From the NCBI GenBank assembly GCA_046160865.1, contig JBJXHG010000040.1:1-64000 (forward strand): DNA of 64,000 bases. Reading direction: 5' to 3'. Of this stretch, positions 54,078-63,451 are shown piece after piece (within the stretch, counting starts at the first letter, position 1; each line of letters begins with the position of its first letter). Under the pieces are notes generated by a model, which worked only from the letters and a program-made list of their open reading frames with translations, searched no databases and was not told the origin of the DNA. The position numbers and the translations under genes are program-made. This DNA comes from JBJXHG01 sp046160865. Lineage in GTDB: Bacteria > Planctomycetota > UBA1135 > GCA-002686595.

Positions 54078-55769
54078 TTACGGCCACGCCACCTGCACGA
54101 CGTTGGACCAGTTCGTCGTATCGGGCGAGCAGAATCCAGCGGCCGGGTTGCGGTAGAGCAACTGATAGTAGCTCGTTTGGCCGAGAAGCTGTGCGGTGCT
54201 GGCGGTGACGGCAGTCGTCTGCGCGCTATTCGGGTAGATCCACGTGCCGAGCGGCGCTCCGCCTCGACCCGCGTTGTGTCCGCCGAAGCGAATCAGGTTG
54301 CCGTCGACGCAACGCACTCCGTCGCCATTGGCGATTCCCGCTGCGTTTTGCCCATCGCTCTTGATCATCACGCCGAAGCCGCTGTAGCCGGCACCGATGT
54401 TCGCTTCGAGGAAGAGCGTGTCCGGCGTCACGGTGCCCCATGCGACGAGGCGCGCGCCGACGCTGCTGAACGAGTTCGCGCAGCCGGATCGCGGACCGCC
54501 CGAGGGAGCCGGTACGAAGTCCGGTGGTGCGCACGGACACGCGGTCGGAAGTGAACCGTCGCCGAAGCAGAACGTGACCGGCGGATCCAGACGGATGACG
54601 TAGGCGCGGCCTTGAACGTTCGTGCCGTCCAGCGCCGTGACAACGACGCGGTCGCCGCTCTGGGCGAGCACACGCCCGAAGTAGGCACCGCTGAATGGAT
54701 CGCCCGCGAACACCTTGGCGCGCTGCACCCACGCGTTCCCCTCACACACGAACCCGTAGAACGCTCCTGCATTGTTGAACCCGTTCACCGTCCACCCGTA
54801 TGCGCCGGCGAAAAGACGGCAACCTCGCAGGGAGGTCTCGAGCCCGAACGCCTTCGAGAACGTCGCATCATTCGGCAACAGCTTCGTCTGCTTCAGCCAG
54901 TCCTGCCCGAAGCGCCGGAACAGGTAGACCGCTCCCGTCCCCTGATTGTCCCCTGGGGCACCGATCGCGACGGTGTCTTCGTGAACGGAGACGCTCAAAC
55001 CGAACGCAGCGTCCGCGTCGTCGTCCGCGGCCTTCAGTCGCGCCTGCTGCGACCACGTCGTGCCGTTGCGCACGAACACACGCGCCGAGCCCTCGTGGAA
55101 GATCGAGATCGTGTCCTCTGGTGCCCCCGCAACCACCGTGTCGCCCCACAGCGACACGGTCCAGCCCATCCGAGTCGCAATCGAGAGCAGCTTCGCTTGC
55201 TGCGTCCACGTGTTTCCGCTGCGCACGTACACGTACACAGCGCCCGTCGCTCCGAACCCGGGCGTGAACAAGCCCGGTGCGCCCGCGACGATCGTGTCGC
55301 CGTGGATCGCCACGCTCCAGCCGAGCGATGCATTGGAGGCCACGTCACCGGCGATGAGCTTTACTTGCTGCACCCAGGCCGTACTGTTGCGCTGGAAGAC
55401 GTAGACCGCACCTGCATCGCTCGCGTTCGAATGGTTCGCATTCGGCGTGCCGATCGCGATCGTGTCGCCGTCGATCGCGACGCTGTAGCCGAAGTACTCG
55501 TTGTTGCCCGCATCACCCGCAGTGAGCATCGGTTGCTCAGCCCACGTCGAGCCCGAACGAGTGAACACGTACGCCGCACCGGCGTTGACGAAGCCCGAGT
55601 GGCCCTTCGCGTACGCCCCGACGACCACGGTGTCGCCCGAGATCGCCGCCGTGGTCGCGAAGCCCGAGCTCCCCGTACCCGTCGGGATGAAGCGCGCCTC
55701 CTCGAAGGGGATCCACGGATCGTTCACCGACGGCATCAGCGAAGCGAGGCAGAGCAGGATGGAGCTCAT
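54078..55769 (-). CDS. Exported FG-GAP-type beta-propeller protein, copy 1
   Basis: The 563-residue protein has a short hydrophobic N-terminus (MSSILLCLASLMPSVND), probably a weak signal. Residues 20-395 contain about seven repeats of 50-55 residues of the pattern SGDTVVVGA / GAAYVFTRSGSTWAEQ / KLTAGD, GDTIAIGTP, GDTIVAGAP and EDTVAIGAP; this is an FG-GAP-like propeller of the kind used in surface proteins. The last 163 residues are the CFGDGSLPTACPC module ending WSNVVQVAWP. It is followed upstream by a close paralogue in the same orientation; copy 1 lacks the GGAGG site that stands before copy 2. Surface display is likely; a ligand is unknown. Confidence 0.83.
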   Translation of the reverse strand: MSSILLCLASLMPSVNDPWIPFEEARFIPTGTGSSGFATTAAISGDTVVVGAYAKGHSGFVNAGAAYVFTRSGSTWAEQPMLTAGDAGNNEYFGYSVAIDGDTIAIGTPNANHSNASDAGAVYVFQRNSTAWVQQVKLIAGDVASNASLGWSVAIHGDTIVAGAPGLFTPGFGATGAVYVYVRSGNTWTQQAKLLSIATRMGWTVSLWGDTVVAGAPEDTISIFHEGSARVFVRNGTTWSQQARLKAADDDADAAFGLSVSVHEDTVAIGAPGDNQGTGAVYLFRRFGQDWLKQTKLLPNDATFSKAFGLETSLRGCRLFAGAYGWTVNGFNNAGAFYGFVCEGNAWVQRAKVFAGDPFSGAYFGRVLAQSGDRVVVTALDGTNVQGRAYVIRLDPPVTFCFGDGSLPTACPCAPPDFVPAPSGGPRSGCANSFSSVGARLVAWGTVTPDTLFLEANIGAGYSGFGVMIKSDGQNAAGIANGDGVRCVDGNLIRFGGHNAGRGGAPLGTWIYPNSAQTTAVTASTAQLLGQTSYYQLLYRNPAAGFCSPDTTNWSNVVQVAWP

Positions 55770-55830
55770 CGGAGTAGCGTTCGGCTCGAAGCAGAGCCCA
55801 CGCAAGACGGCCGCGTGTCCACCGCTCGCT

Positions 55831-57522
55831 CTACGGCCACGAAACTTGCACGACGTTCGACCAGTTCGTCGTGTCCGGCGAGCAGAAGCCGGCGGCGGGG
55901 TTGCGGTAGAGCAACTGGTAGTAGCTGGTCTGACCGGGAAGCTGCCCGGTGCTCGCGGTCACCGATGTCGTCTGCGCGCTGTTCGGATAGATCCACGTGC
56001 CGAGCGGCGTGCCGCCTTGGCCGGAGTTGTGTCCGCCGAAGCGAATAAGGTTTCCGTCGACGCAGCGCACTCCGTCTGCGCTCGCGATTCCCGCTGCGCT
56101 CTGACCATCGCCCTTGATCATCACGCCGAAGCCGCTGTAGCCGCCGCCGATGCTTGCTTCGAGGAAGAGCTTGTCCGGCGTCACGGTGCCCCAGGCGACG
56201 AGTCGTGCACCAGCGCTGCTGAACGAGTTCGCGCAGCCCGATCGCGGACCGCCCGAGGGAGCCGGTACGAAGTCCGGTGGTGCGCACGGACACGCGGTCG
56301 GAAGGGAACCGTCGCCGAAGCAGAACGTGACCGGCGGATCCAGACGGATGACGTAGGCGCGGCCTTGAACGTTCGTGCCGTCGGGTGCGGTGACAACCAG
56401 TCGATTCGCATCCATTCCTAGCGCATCGCCAAACCGTGCATCGCCAAAGGGATCGCCCGCGAAGATCTTTGCCCGCTGCGTCCAAGTGCCTCCTTCATGC
56501 ACGAAACCGTAGATGGCGCCAGCAAGCGGGAATCCGTTGACGGTCCAACCTATCGCGCCAGCTAAGAGGCGATCTCCACGCAGGAATGTCGAGCCTCCGA
56601 AGCCCTTCGAAAACGTCGCGTCGTTCGGCAGGAGTTTCGTCTGCTGCGACCAATCCTGACCAACGCGTTCGAACAAGTAGACCGCTCCGGTCCCCTGGTT
56701 GTCACCCCACGCACCGATCGCAACTGTATCTTCGTGAACGGAGACGCTCACGCCGAACGCGTCATCCGCGTCGTCATCCGCGGCTCTCAAGCGCGCCTGC
56801 TGCGACCACGTCGTGCCGTTGCGCACGAACACGCGCGCAGAGCCCTCGTGGAAGATCGAGATCGTGTCCTCTGGTGCCCCCGCAACCACCGTGTCGCCCC
56901 ACAGCGACACGGTCCAGCCCATCCGAGTCGCGATCGAGAGCAGCTTCGCTTGCTGCGTCCACGTGCTTCCGCTGCGCACGTACACGTACACCGCGCCCGT
57001 CGCTCCGAAGCCAGGTGTGAACAATCCCGGCGCGCCTGCGACGATGGTGTCGCCGTGAATCGCCACGCTCCAGCCGAGCGTTGCATTGGAGACCACGTCT
57101 CCGGCGATGAGCTTTGCTTGCTGCACCCAGGCCGTACCGCTGCGCTGAAAGACGTAGACCGCACCTGCATCGCTCGCGTTCGAATGGTTCGCATTCGGCG
57201 TGCCGATCGCGATCGTGTCGCCGTCGATCGCGACGCTGTGGCCGAAGACCTCTTCGTTCGCCGGATCGCTCGCGATCAACATGGGCTCCTCGATCCACGT
57301 CGCGCCCGAACGCGTGAACACGTATGCGGCACCTGGGTTCGTGAAGCCAGAGTGATCCTTCGACTCTGCCCCGACGACCACGGTGTCGCCCGAGATCGCC
57401 GCCGTGGTTGCAAAGCGCGCACTCACCGTTCCTGCGGGTAGGAAGCGCGCCTCCTCGAACGGGATCCACGGATCGTTCACCGACGGCGCCAGCGAGGCGA
57501 GCAAGAGCAGGATGGAGCTCAT
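55831..57522 (-). CDS. Exported FG-GAP-type beta-propeller protein, copy 2
   Basis: The 563-residue protein is a tandem paralogue of copy 1, alike at roughly nine residues in ten by eye and identical over long C-terminal stretches. The N-terminus is MSSILLLLASLAPSVND. About seven GDTVVVGA-type repeats cover residues 20-395 and the CFGDGSLPTACPC module closes the protein (WSNVVQVSWP). The two copies differ most in residues 250-370, while flanks are almost the same, a mosaic that suggests recombination or gene conversion. GGAGG stands before the ATG at good spacing. It is divergent from the beta-helix protein gene. Only 61 bases separate the two copies, so they may share a transcript. Confidence 0.85.
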   Translation of the reverse strand: MSSILLLLASLAPSVNDPWIPFEEARFLPAGTVSARFATTAAISGDTVVVGAESKDHSGFTNPGAAYVFTRSGATWIEEPMLIASDPANEEVFGHSVAIDGDTIAIGTPNANHSNASDAGAVYVFQRSGTAWVQQAKLIAGDVVSNATLGWSVAIHGDTIVAGAPGLFTPGFGATGAVYVYVRSGSTWTQQAKLLSIATRMGWTVSLWGDTVVAGAPEDTISIFHEGSARVFVRNGTTWSQQARLRAADDDADDAFGVSVSVHEDTVAIGAWGDNQGTGAVYLFERVGQDWSQQTKLLPNDATFSKGFGGSTFLRGDRLLAGAIGWTVNGFPLAGAIYGFVHEGGTWTQRAKIFAGDPFGDARFGDALGMDANRLVVTAPDGTNVQGRAYVIRLDPPVTFCFGDGSLPTACPCAPPDFVPAPSGGPRSGCANSFSSAGARLVAWGTVTPDKLFLEASIGGGYSGFGVMIKGDGQSAAGIASADGVRCVDGNLIRFGGHNSGQGGTPLGTWIYPNSAQTTSVTASTGQLPGQTSYYQLLYRNPAAGFCSPDTTNWSNVVQVSWP

Positions 57523-57744
57523 CGGAAGAACCTCCGGTCAGGTGGAAGGTCGAAGCGAAGCACTACCAAGAATACCAGCAACGCCAGACCACGCTCCCGT
57601 GCTCCTGCCACAGCGTCCCGAGCGGGATCGTGTCCGCAACCAGCGGTGGATCCGGAAATTTGAACCTGCGCCCTTTTCGGCTCCGTGTGGGTGTCGTCGC
57701 ATGTCGTTGCACACTCACCACCCGGACGAAGGAGGAATCTCTCA

Positions 57745-59592
57745 ATGCTCGCATTCACCGCCGTCGGATCGCGTTTCGCCATGTTGGCTGTCGTGATCCT
57801 CTCGCTGATCATCCCATTGAAAGCCCAAGGGCCAATCATGTACGTGCCCAAGGAAAAGTGGGTCAACGCCGAAACCGGCAACGACTTCACGAACAACGGA
57901 TCGTTCCGGTTCCCATGGCGCACGGTGACGCACGCGCTCGACGAGGCCCGCTGCGATCCGAACATCAAGTGGATCCGCATCCTGTACACGGACACTCCGA
58001 TCGCGCCGGCGTCGGCTGCTGCTTCCGTTCACGCACCTTCGTCCTGCACTCCGTCGTTCACGTGCACCGCGAGTGCACTTGCACCGGATTACGGCGATCC
58101 GGCGAACGGCGGCAACCCGGCACTCCCGGGCCAGGAACCGTGCGATGCCTTCCCGCTCGATCTGCCACCGGGAGTAGAGCTGATTGGAGTGCCACAACCA
58201 GGCACCGGCCGCAAACCGCGGCTGTCGATCAACGAGACCGTTCCAGGGACGACCAGCATCAAGACCAACTACGGTTGGACCAGCGCATTCGTGCCCTCTG
58301 GAAAAAGGCGACCCTTGATCGTCGCCCACGACAACTGCGTTGTCTCGAACCTCGAGCTCGATGGATCGACGTACATGCACAAGGACCTACAACAGTTCCA
58401 GGAGCTCGTTGGCATCTACGTTCGGAACGCCATCAACGTGCAGATTCGCGACTGCACCATCCGCGACATGTTCGACGGCGTCGTCTTCACCGACGAGAAC
58501 CCGGGTCACCCGCACACCACGACCACCGCGACGATCCAGAACTGCACGATCAGCGACTGCTTTCCCGGCTCTGCGCCAAACCCGTTTCCCGCGGACACCG
58601 TTGCGAACGTCGCAGCGCGTCACGATCGCGGCCATGCCGCGATCCGCGTGGAAGTGCTGACACTCTCGGCGACCGTCGCCGTCACGGCGACCAACTGCAC
58701 GCTCGAGCGCAATCACGACGGCGTGGAGACCGAATCCGGTGACGGGTTGAGCGAGTCGCTCATCGATCTCACGATGGACAGCTGCACGATCCAAGAGGGC
58801 GAGACGGGGATCGAGCTGATCTCGGGTGACATCGGCGCACCTTGCAACGTGCAAGTCAACGCGTGTCGCTTCCTCGACATCTACAATCGCAAGTCGTGCC
58901 TGGGCGGATATCAGTCAGCGACGGCGGCGGGAGGCTTCGCGGACACATCGGCCGCACTGTCGGGACGCAACAAGCTGTCGAACGTGTGGGTGCGCAACAG
59001 CACGTTCCGCAACTGCGCCAAGAGCTTGCACGCCGCCGGACCTGCGGGCGTGTATGACTTCGGGACGCCGTCCGACGCGGGCAACAACTCGTTTCTACTC
59101 GATTCGTTCGCCGGCTCTGGCGCGCTGCACATTCCAGCTCCGCTCGTTCCCGCTCCGGCCTGCAGTCCAGACGATCAGCCTTTGCGCGTCGTGATGATGC
59201 ACGTGCGCGGCACCGAGGTGTGGGCGTGCGGCAATCGTTGGATCGACGACAACCAAGGCACGACGAACGCGGGCAACCCGGACGGCTGCATGGTTGTCGG
59301 ATCTTGCGGCGGCCAAGCAGGCACGGTGTGCGTCGCGACGAACGCGCCTCCGCCGCTCACCGCAGCCGGCCTGAGCCCATCGGTGCTGCGCAACTTCACA
59401 GTCGAAGACGTGACGTTCAACGCGCAGACCTACCCCGGCAAGATCCACTTCGGCGCGGCCTGTCCACCGGCGTGCCCGCTGCCTCCGTTGACACCGGAAC
59501 CGCCGTTCTGCTTGGCCGATGCGCCGTCATCGACCGCGGTTCCGTTCCCCGACTGTCCGAACTGCGCCACCTGTCCCGCCGGGTGTCCGTGA
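57745..59592 (+). CDS. Exported right-handed beta-helix protein
   Basis: The 615-residue protein has a signal peptide (FAMLAVVILSLIIPLKAQ). An N-terminal segment GNDFTNNGSFRFPWRTVTHAL resembles the DUF1565-type opening of planctomycete beta-helix proteins. Residues 190-480 carry repeated short strands typical of parallel beta-helices (CVVSNLELDGS, INVQIRDCTIRDMFDGVVFTD, ATIQNCTISDC, VTATNCTLERNHDGVE, LTMDSCTIQEGETGIELIS). Many Cys residues suggest disulphides. The C-terminus is Pro/Cys-rich (CPPACPLPPLTPEPP, then CPNCATCPAGCP) and does not match the shared CFGDGS module. AAGGAGGAAT before the ATG gives a strong start. Polysaccharide binding or cleavage is common in this fold, but no active site is visible. 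Confidence 0.82.
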   Translation: MLAFTAVGSRFAMLAVVILSLIIPLKAQGPIMYVPKEKWVNAETGNDFTNNGSFRFPWRTVTHALDEARCDPNIKWIRILYTDTPIAPASAAASVHAPSSCTPSFTCTASALAPDYGDPANGGNPALPGQEPCDAFPLDLPPGVELIGVPQPGTGRKPRLSINETVPGTTSIKTNYGWTSAFVPSGKRRPLIVAHDNCVVSNLELDGSTYMHKDLQQFQELVGIYVRNAINVQIRDCTIRDMFDGVVFTDENPGHPHTTTTATIQNCTISDCFPGSAPNPFPADTVANVAARHDRGHAAIRVEVLTLSATVAVTATNCTLERNHDGVETESGDGLSESLIDLTMDSCTIQEGETGIELISGDIGAPCNVQVNACRFLDIYNRKSCLGGYQSATAAGGFADTSAALSGRNKLSNVWVRNSTFRNCAKSLHAAGPAGVYDFGTPSDAGNNSFLLDSFAGSGALHIPAPLVPAPACSPDDQPLRVVMMHVRGTEVWACGNRWIDDNQGTTNAGNPDGCMVVGSCGGQAGTVCVATNAPPPLTAAGLSPSVLRNFTVEDVTFNAQTYPGKIHFGAACPPACPLPPLTPEPPFCLADAPSSTAVPFPDCPNCATCPAGCP

Positions 59593-60069
59593 CGATCTGC
59601 CGGACTCCGACGCAGCGCGCGAGCGGGAACCGCGTCGCACGAGGACGAGCGAGTTCCTCGGAATGGATGGCTGTCGGCCGTGCACAGCTTCGCCCGTCAT
59701 CGGTCGTCGTCGGCCGCCAGACCGAACTGACGTGAGATGGGGAGTCCGAACGCCGCGAACTTCCCAGCGCAACGCTCCTGCGGGAGCCGAGTGGATACGC
59801 ACCGTGTTCGCGTCGCTGCAAAGGCGATCACCGTTCTCGACGATCGCATCGCCGCCGAAGCGGCGGCGCGAAGCGCGCGTCCCACAAGGAACGCGCTTCG
59901 CTCCAAGCGACGCGCGTTCCCGAGCGAATCGAAGCAATCCGCACACCGCGAGCCCGAGGTGTCACGGGGTCGTGCCGAACGATCACGCGAGCGCCGCCAC
60001 CATCGCAGTTCTATAACTGCGACCGGCCCAATCTCTCTCCGGCCCGACTACGGCGAATTCGCTCGGCCA
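59593..60069. other. Convergent non-coding gap with several hairpins
   Basis: No gene is supported in this 477-base gap between two convergent exported-protein genes. GCGAAGCGCG (59868-59877) pairs perfectly with CGCGCTTCGC (59892-59901), and GCCGCCG/CGGCGGC forms a tight hairpin just before it (near 59851-59867). GCGAGCGGGAACCGCGTCGC (near 59619) is similar to the inverse of GCGACGCGCGTTCCCGAGCG (near 59908), so the gap may be a decayed long inverted repeat of another type. Confidence 0.5.
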
Positions 60070-61341
60070 TCACGGCCACTGCACCTGCACGCCGTTCGAC
60101 CAATTCGCGGTCGACGCGTTGCAGAAGTTCGCCGCCGCGTTCCGGTAGAAGAGCTGGTAGTAGCCGGCTTGCGCCGGAGCTTGTCCGGTTGCGACCGAGA
60201 CGGCCGTCGTCTGCAGCGTGTTCGGATACGTCCACGATCCGGACGGTGCGCCGCCGGTGCCGGCGTTGTGGCCACCGAAGCGCACGAGCGCACCGTCGAC
60301 GCAACGGATGCCGTCAGCCGACGCGATGCCGTTGAAGTTCGCGCCGTTGCCTTTGACGAGGAACCCAAAGCCGGCGTAGCTCGGACCGACCACGCACGTG
60401 AACTGCACCGTGTCGGGCACGACCGAACCGGCGGCGGAGAGCTCGGCTCCATCGAGATCGAACGAGTTCGCGCAGCCGTGGTTCGCGAGACCACTCGGAT
60501 TGGGCACGACGTTCGGCAACGCGCACGGGCACGGCGTCGACAGCGAGCCGTCGCCGGAGCAGAACGGCGGTGCGTCCAATGGAATCGGCGTGAACGTGAG
60601 CCCCGCGAGCCCGTCGGCGGTGCCCGACAGCGCTCCGACGAGCACCATCGCGCCCGTCGTCGTGTTCACGGTGTAGAGGTTGTTCGTCGTGCCGAGTCCG
60701 CTCGCGATGTACGCGATGCCGCTCATCGGATCGATCGCCATGCCCGCGACGCCGCCGTTCGGCGGCGGCACGAGGTTCACCGTGTTGATCACGGCCGCGT
60801 TCGCCTTGTTGACGTGGACGAGCGTCGTCGCTGCCGTGTCCACGCAGTACAAGTTGCCGAGGCTGTCGAACGCCATCGCCGAGAAGTCCTGCACACCGAG
60901 CACCGACCCAATGACGGTGCCGACTCCGTTCGACGTGTTGATCGTGAACAGCACGCCCGTTCCATCAACGGCGTAGAGCTTGCCTGACGTCGGGTCGAAC
61001 GCGATGTCGCCCTCGGTGCCGATGACCGGCGTCGTCGTCGCCACCGTAGTCGAAGCGCCGTTCGAGACGTTGACCGTGAACAGCGTGTTCGCGGTCGGCG
61101 TGCCGCCGGACTGCGTGACCCCGTACAGCGTTCCGCCGGGCGAATAGCAGATGCTCCAAGCCGTTCCTAGGTTCCTCGGGTTCGTGGCGGCTCCGTTCAC
61201 GGTGCTGATGTCGTAGAGCTTGCCGTCGCTGAAGCCGGAGCCGAGCAAGCCGGCTAGGGCGAGCTCCGGTGCTCCGATCACGATCGCCGCGATGAGCAAG
61301 CTCTGGGTCACGGATCGTGTCACATCGTGTCGAGTGTGCAT
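60070..61341 (-). CDS. Exported NHL/YVTN-like propeller protein with planctomycete C-terminal module
   Basis: The 423-residue protein has a signal peptide (QSLLIAAIVIGAPELALAG). Residues 32-260 are strand repeats of about 45 residues (KLYDISTVNGAATNPRNLG, GTLYGVTQSGG, KLYAVDGTGVLFTINTSNG, NLYCVDTAATTLVHVNKAN and NLYTVNTTTGAMVLVG), a propeller of the DUF4394/PEP-type kind. The last 165 residues are the CSGDGSLSTPCPC module (first motif residue Phe is Ser here) ending WSNGVQVQWP. It faces the beta-helix gene and is divergent from homocysteine methyltransferase. The frame is open far upstream but only as antisense of that enzyme, so the ATG before the signal is used. Surface location is likely. 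Confidence 0.85.
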   Translation of the reverse strand: MHTRHDVTRSVTQSLLIAAIVIGAPELALAGLLGSGFSDGKLYDISTVNGAATNPRNLGTAWSICYSPGGTLYGVTQSGGTPTANTLFTVNVSNGASTTVATTTPVIGTEGDIAFDPTSGKLYAVDGTGVLFTINTSNGVGTVIGSVLGVQDFSAMAFDSLGNLYCVDTAATTLVHVNKANAAVINTVNLVPPPNGGVAGMAIDPMSGIAYIASGLGTTNNLYTVNTTTGAMVLVGALSGTADGLAGLTFTPIPLDAPPFCSGDGSLSTPCPCALPNVVPNPSGLANHGCANSFDLDGAELSAAGSVVPDTVQFTCVVGPSYAGFGFLVKGNGANFNGIASADGIRCVDGALVRFGGHNAGTGGAPSGSWTYPNTLQTTAVSVATGQAPAQAGYYQLFYRNAAANFCNASTANWSNGVQVQWP

Positions 61342-61488
61342 GGTCGTATCGTCCCGGTGTACTGGTGTGCGGCGCGAAGCGGGGTTCGCTCGATGCCGAA
61401 GAGTAATTGACGCGACGCGCCGCGCGGGGAGATCTATCCGATCGATTTCGCGACGGTCCGCCGCGCTGGGGGCTGCTAACCTCGTTCC

Positions 61489-62331
61489 GTGCACGCGCCG
61501 GCTTCGATCACCCTCCTCGACGGCCCCGTCGGCACCGAGCTGTGGGCGCGCGGCGTGTCGACGCGCTTGCCCGGCTGGAGCGCGCACGCGCTCGTCGAAG
61601 CGCCGGATGTGCTCGCGGCCATCCACCGCGACTACGCCTTCGCGGGCGCGACCGTGCACACGGCGAACACGTTCCGCACGAAGCAGCGCACGTTCCCGAG
61701 CGATTGGAAGGCGCTCGCGCGCGCGGCCGTCGCCCTGTGCCGCGACAACGTTCCGCCGCACCACAAGGTCGCCGGCAGCATCGCGCCGCTCGAGGACTGC
61801 TACCGACCCGACCTCTCCCCCGCCGAGCCGCGGCCGGAGCATCGCGAGCTCGCACGCGTTCTCGCTGCCATCGGCTGCGACGTGCTGCTTTGCGAGACGT
61901 TCCCGCACGTCGGCGAGGCGCTGGTCGCAGTCGAGGAAGCCGTCGCGACCGGCGTCGACACGTGGGTGTCGTTCACGGCGGGACCCGACGCGAATCTGCT
62001 GACGCCCGAGGAGATCGAGCGCGGTGCTCGCGAAGCCGTGCAGCGCGGTGCGAAGGCCGTGCTCGTGAACTGCGTGCCGGCGCCGAAGATGCTCGCGTTC
62101 GTCGAGCGCCTCGCGGACGCCGGCGTTCCGTTCGGCGCGTACGCGAACGCTGGATCCGCCGACGATGCGATCGGTTGGAAGAACGGACCCGACGAAGGTC
62201 CGGCGCGCTACGCCGATCTCGCCGAAGCGTGGATCCGCGCGGGCGCGACGCTCGTCGGCACGTGCTGCGGAACCGGGCCGAAGCACGTGGCGGAGCTTGC
62301 GAAGCGGTTCGGCGCAACCGCGCAGCGCTGA
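61489..62331 (+). CDS. Homocysteine S-methyltransferase family protein
   Basis: The 280-residue protein is a single homocysteine-binding barrel of the MmuM/BHMT type. It opens LLDGPVGTELWARG and has ATVHTANTFRTKQ, KVAGSIAPLEDCY, GCDVLLCETFPHVGEA, VSFTAGPD, the first zinc Cys in VLVNCVPAP, and the paired zinc cysteines in GTCCGTGPKHV. It would transfer a methyl group, often from S-methylmethionine or betaine, to homocysteine to make methionine. The start is GTG and no strong ribosome-binding site is visible. It converges on the aldo/keto reductase gene with 24 bases between the stops. Confidence 0.9.
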   Translation: MHAPASITLLDGPVGTELWARGVSTRLPGWSAHALVEAPDVLAAIHRDYAFAGATVHTANTFRTKQRTFPSDWKALARAAVALCRDNVPPHHKVAGSIAPLEDCYRPDLSPAEPRPEHRELARVLAAIGCDVLLCETFPHVGEALVAVEEAVATGVDTWVSFTAGPDANLLTPEEIERGAREAVQRGAKAVLVNCVPAPKMLAFVERLADAGVPFGAYANAGSADDAIGWKNGPDEGPARYADLAEAWIRAGATLVGTCCGTGPKHVAELAKRFGATAQR

Positions 62332-62355
62332 CGCTCGCACGTCACGCGTCCGCGC

Positions 62356-63387
62356 TCACACGACGGGCGGATTGCGCTCCTCGAACGGACGCTGATGCCA
62401 GTACGGATACGCGCGCGCCGTCTCGCTCGCCTCGTCGAGGCGCTTCCGATGCTCGGGCGTCAGCGACCAGCCGAGCGCGCCGAGATTCTGGCGCAACTGC
62501 TCCTCGTTGCGCGCACCGATGACGACGGTCGACACCGTCGGACGATGGAAGAGCCAATTGAGCGCGACCTGCGGCACGGTCTTCTCCGCCTCGCGCGCGA
62601 CTTCGAGCAACACGTCGACGACGCGGTAGAGCAGCTCGTCCGGCACTTGCGGGCCGACGTCGGCCGCTTCCTTGCTCTGCAAGCGCGTGTTCGGCGGCGG
62701 CGGTTGTCCGCGACGGATCTTGCCCGTCAATCGGCCCCAACCGAGCGGGCTCCACACGACGCAACCGACACCCTGATCGACGCCGAGCGGCATGAGCTCC
62801 CACTCGTAGTCGCGCCCGACGAGCGAGTAGTACGCCTGATGCGCGACATAACGCGGCCAGCCGTGTCGCTCCGATGCCGCGAGCGACTTCATCAGGTGCC
62901 AACCCGAAAAGTTCGAGCAGCCGACGTAGCGGATCTTGCCCGCGCGCACGAGCGTGTCGAGCGTCGACAAGGTCTCCTCGACCGGCGTCTTCGCGTCGAA
63001 CGCGTGCAGCTGGAAGAGATCGATGCGATCGGTGCCGAGGCGCTTCAGCGCGGCGTCGACGCTGTTCGTGAGGTGGAAGCGCGACGAGCCGACGTCGTTC
63101 GCGCCCTTGCCGCTGCGGAAGGTCGCCTTCGTCGAGATCAGCACGCGCTCGCGCTTGCCGCGGATCGCTTGGCCGAGGATCTCCTCGGCCACTCCGTCGG
63201 AGTAGATGTCCGCCGAGTCGAACATGTTGAGCCCCGCGTCGAGCGCGATGTCGACGAGGCGCGTCGCCTCGGCGACGTCGGTCGTGCCGAAGCCCTTGAA
63301 GAGCGGCGTCGTGCCGCCGAACGTGCCCGTTCCGAGCGTGAGCAGCGGGACGTCGAGGCCGGAGCGGCCGAGCTGACGGTATTCCAT
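62356..63387 (-). CDS. Aldo/keto reductase
   Basis: The 343-residue protein follows the aldo/keto reductase barrel: MEYRQLGRSGLDVPLLTLGTG at the start, the catalytic Asp and Tyr in MFDSADIYSDG, Lys in LISTKATF, His in LFQLHAFD, and CSNFSGWHLM, YSLVGRDYEWELMPLG, VVWSPLGWGRLTGK and PTVSTVVIGARNEEQL, which binds NADPH. It is close to the YajO/Tas branch. It reduces small carbonyl compounds with NADPH in the cytoplasm; the substrate cannot be told. The ATG is set by family similarity; codons upstream read the neighbouring gene in another frame. Another reductase of this family follows in the same orientation. Confidence 0.92.
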   Translation of the reverse strand: MEYRQLGRSGLDVPLLTLGTGTFGGTTPLFKGFGTTDVAEATRLVDIALDAGLNMFDSADIYSDGVAEEILGQAIRGKRERVLISTKATFRSGKGANDVGSSRFHLTNSVDAALKRLGTDRIDLFQLHAFDAKTPVEETLSTLDTLVRAGKIRYVGCSNFSGWHLMKSLAASERHGWPRYVAHQAYYSLVGRDYEWELMPLGVDQGVGCVVWSPLGWGRLTGKIRRGQPPPPNTRLQSKEAADVGPQVPDELLYRVVDVLLEVAREAEKTVPQVALNWLFHRPTVSTVVIGARNEEQLRQNLGALGWSLTPEHRKRLDEASETARAYPYWHQRPFEERNPPVV

Positions 63388-63451
63388 GTGTGTCGATCTC
63401 CGAGCGATGAGGGGGCACGCGACAGAGTAGCAGGGACGCAGCGCGCCGCGA

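Noticed and set aside
55770..55805. Twelve extra N-terminal codons for FG-GAP copy 1
   Set aside because: The paralogue starts at MSSILL with a good ribosome-binding site, and the extra codons (MRGLCFEPNATP) have no counterpart there.
61342..62340. Upstream extension of the exported NHL-like protein frame
   Set aside because: It is antisense to homocysteine methyltransferase and precedes a clear signal peptide, so translation should start at 61341.
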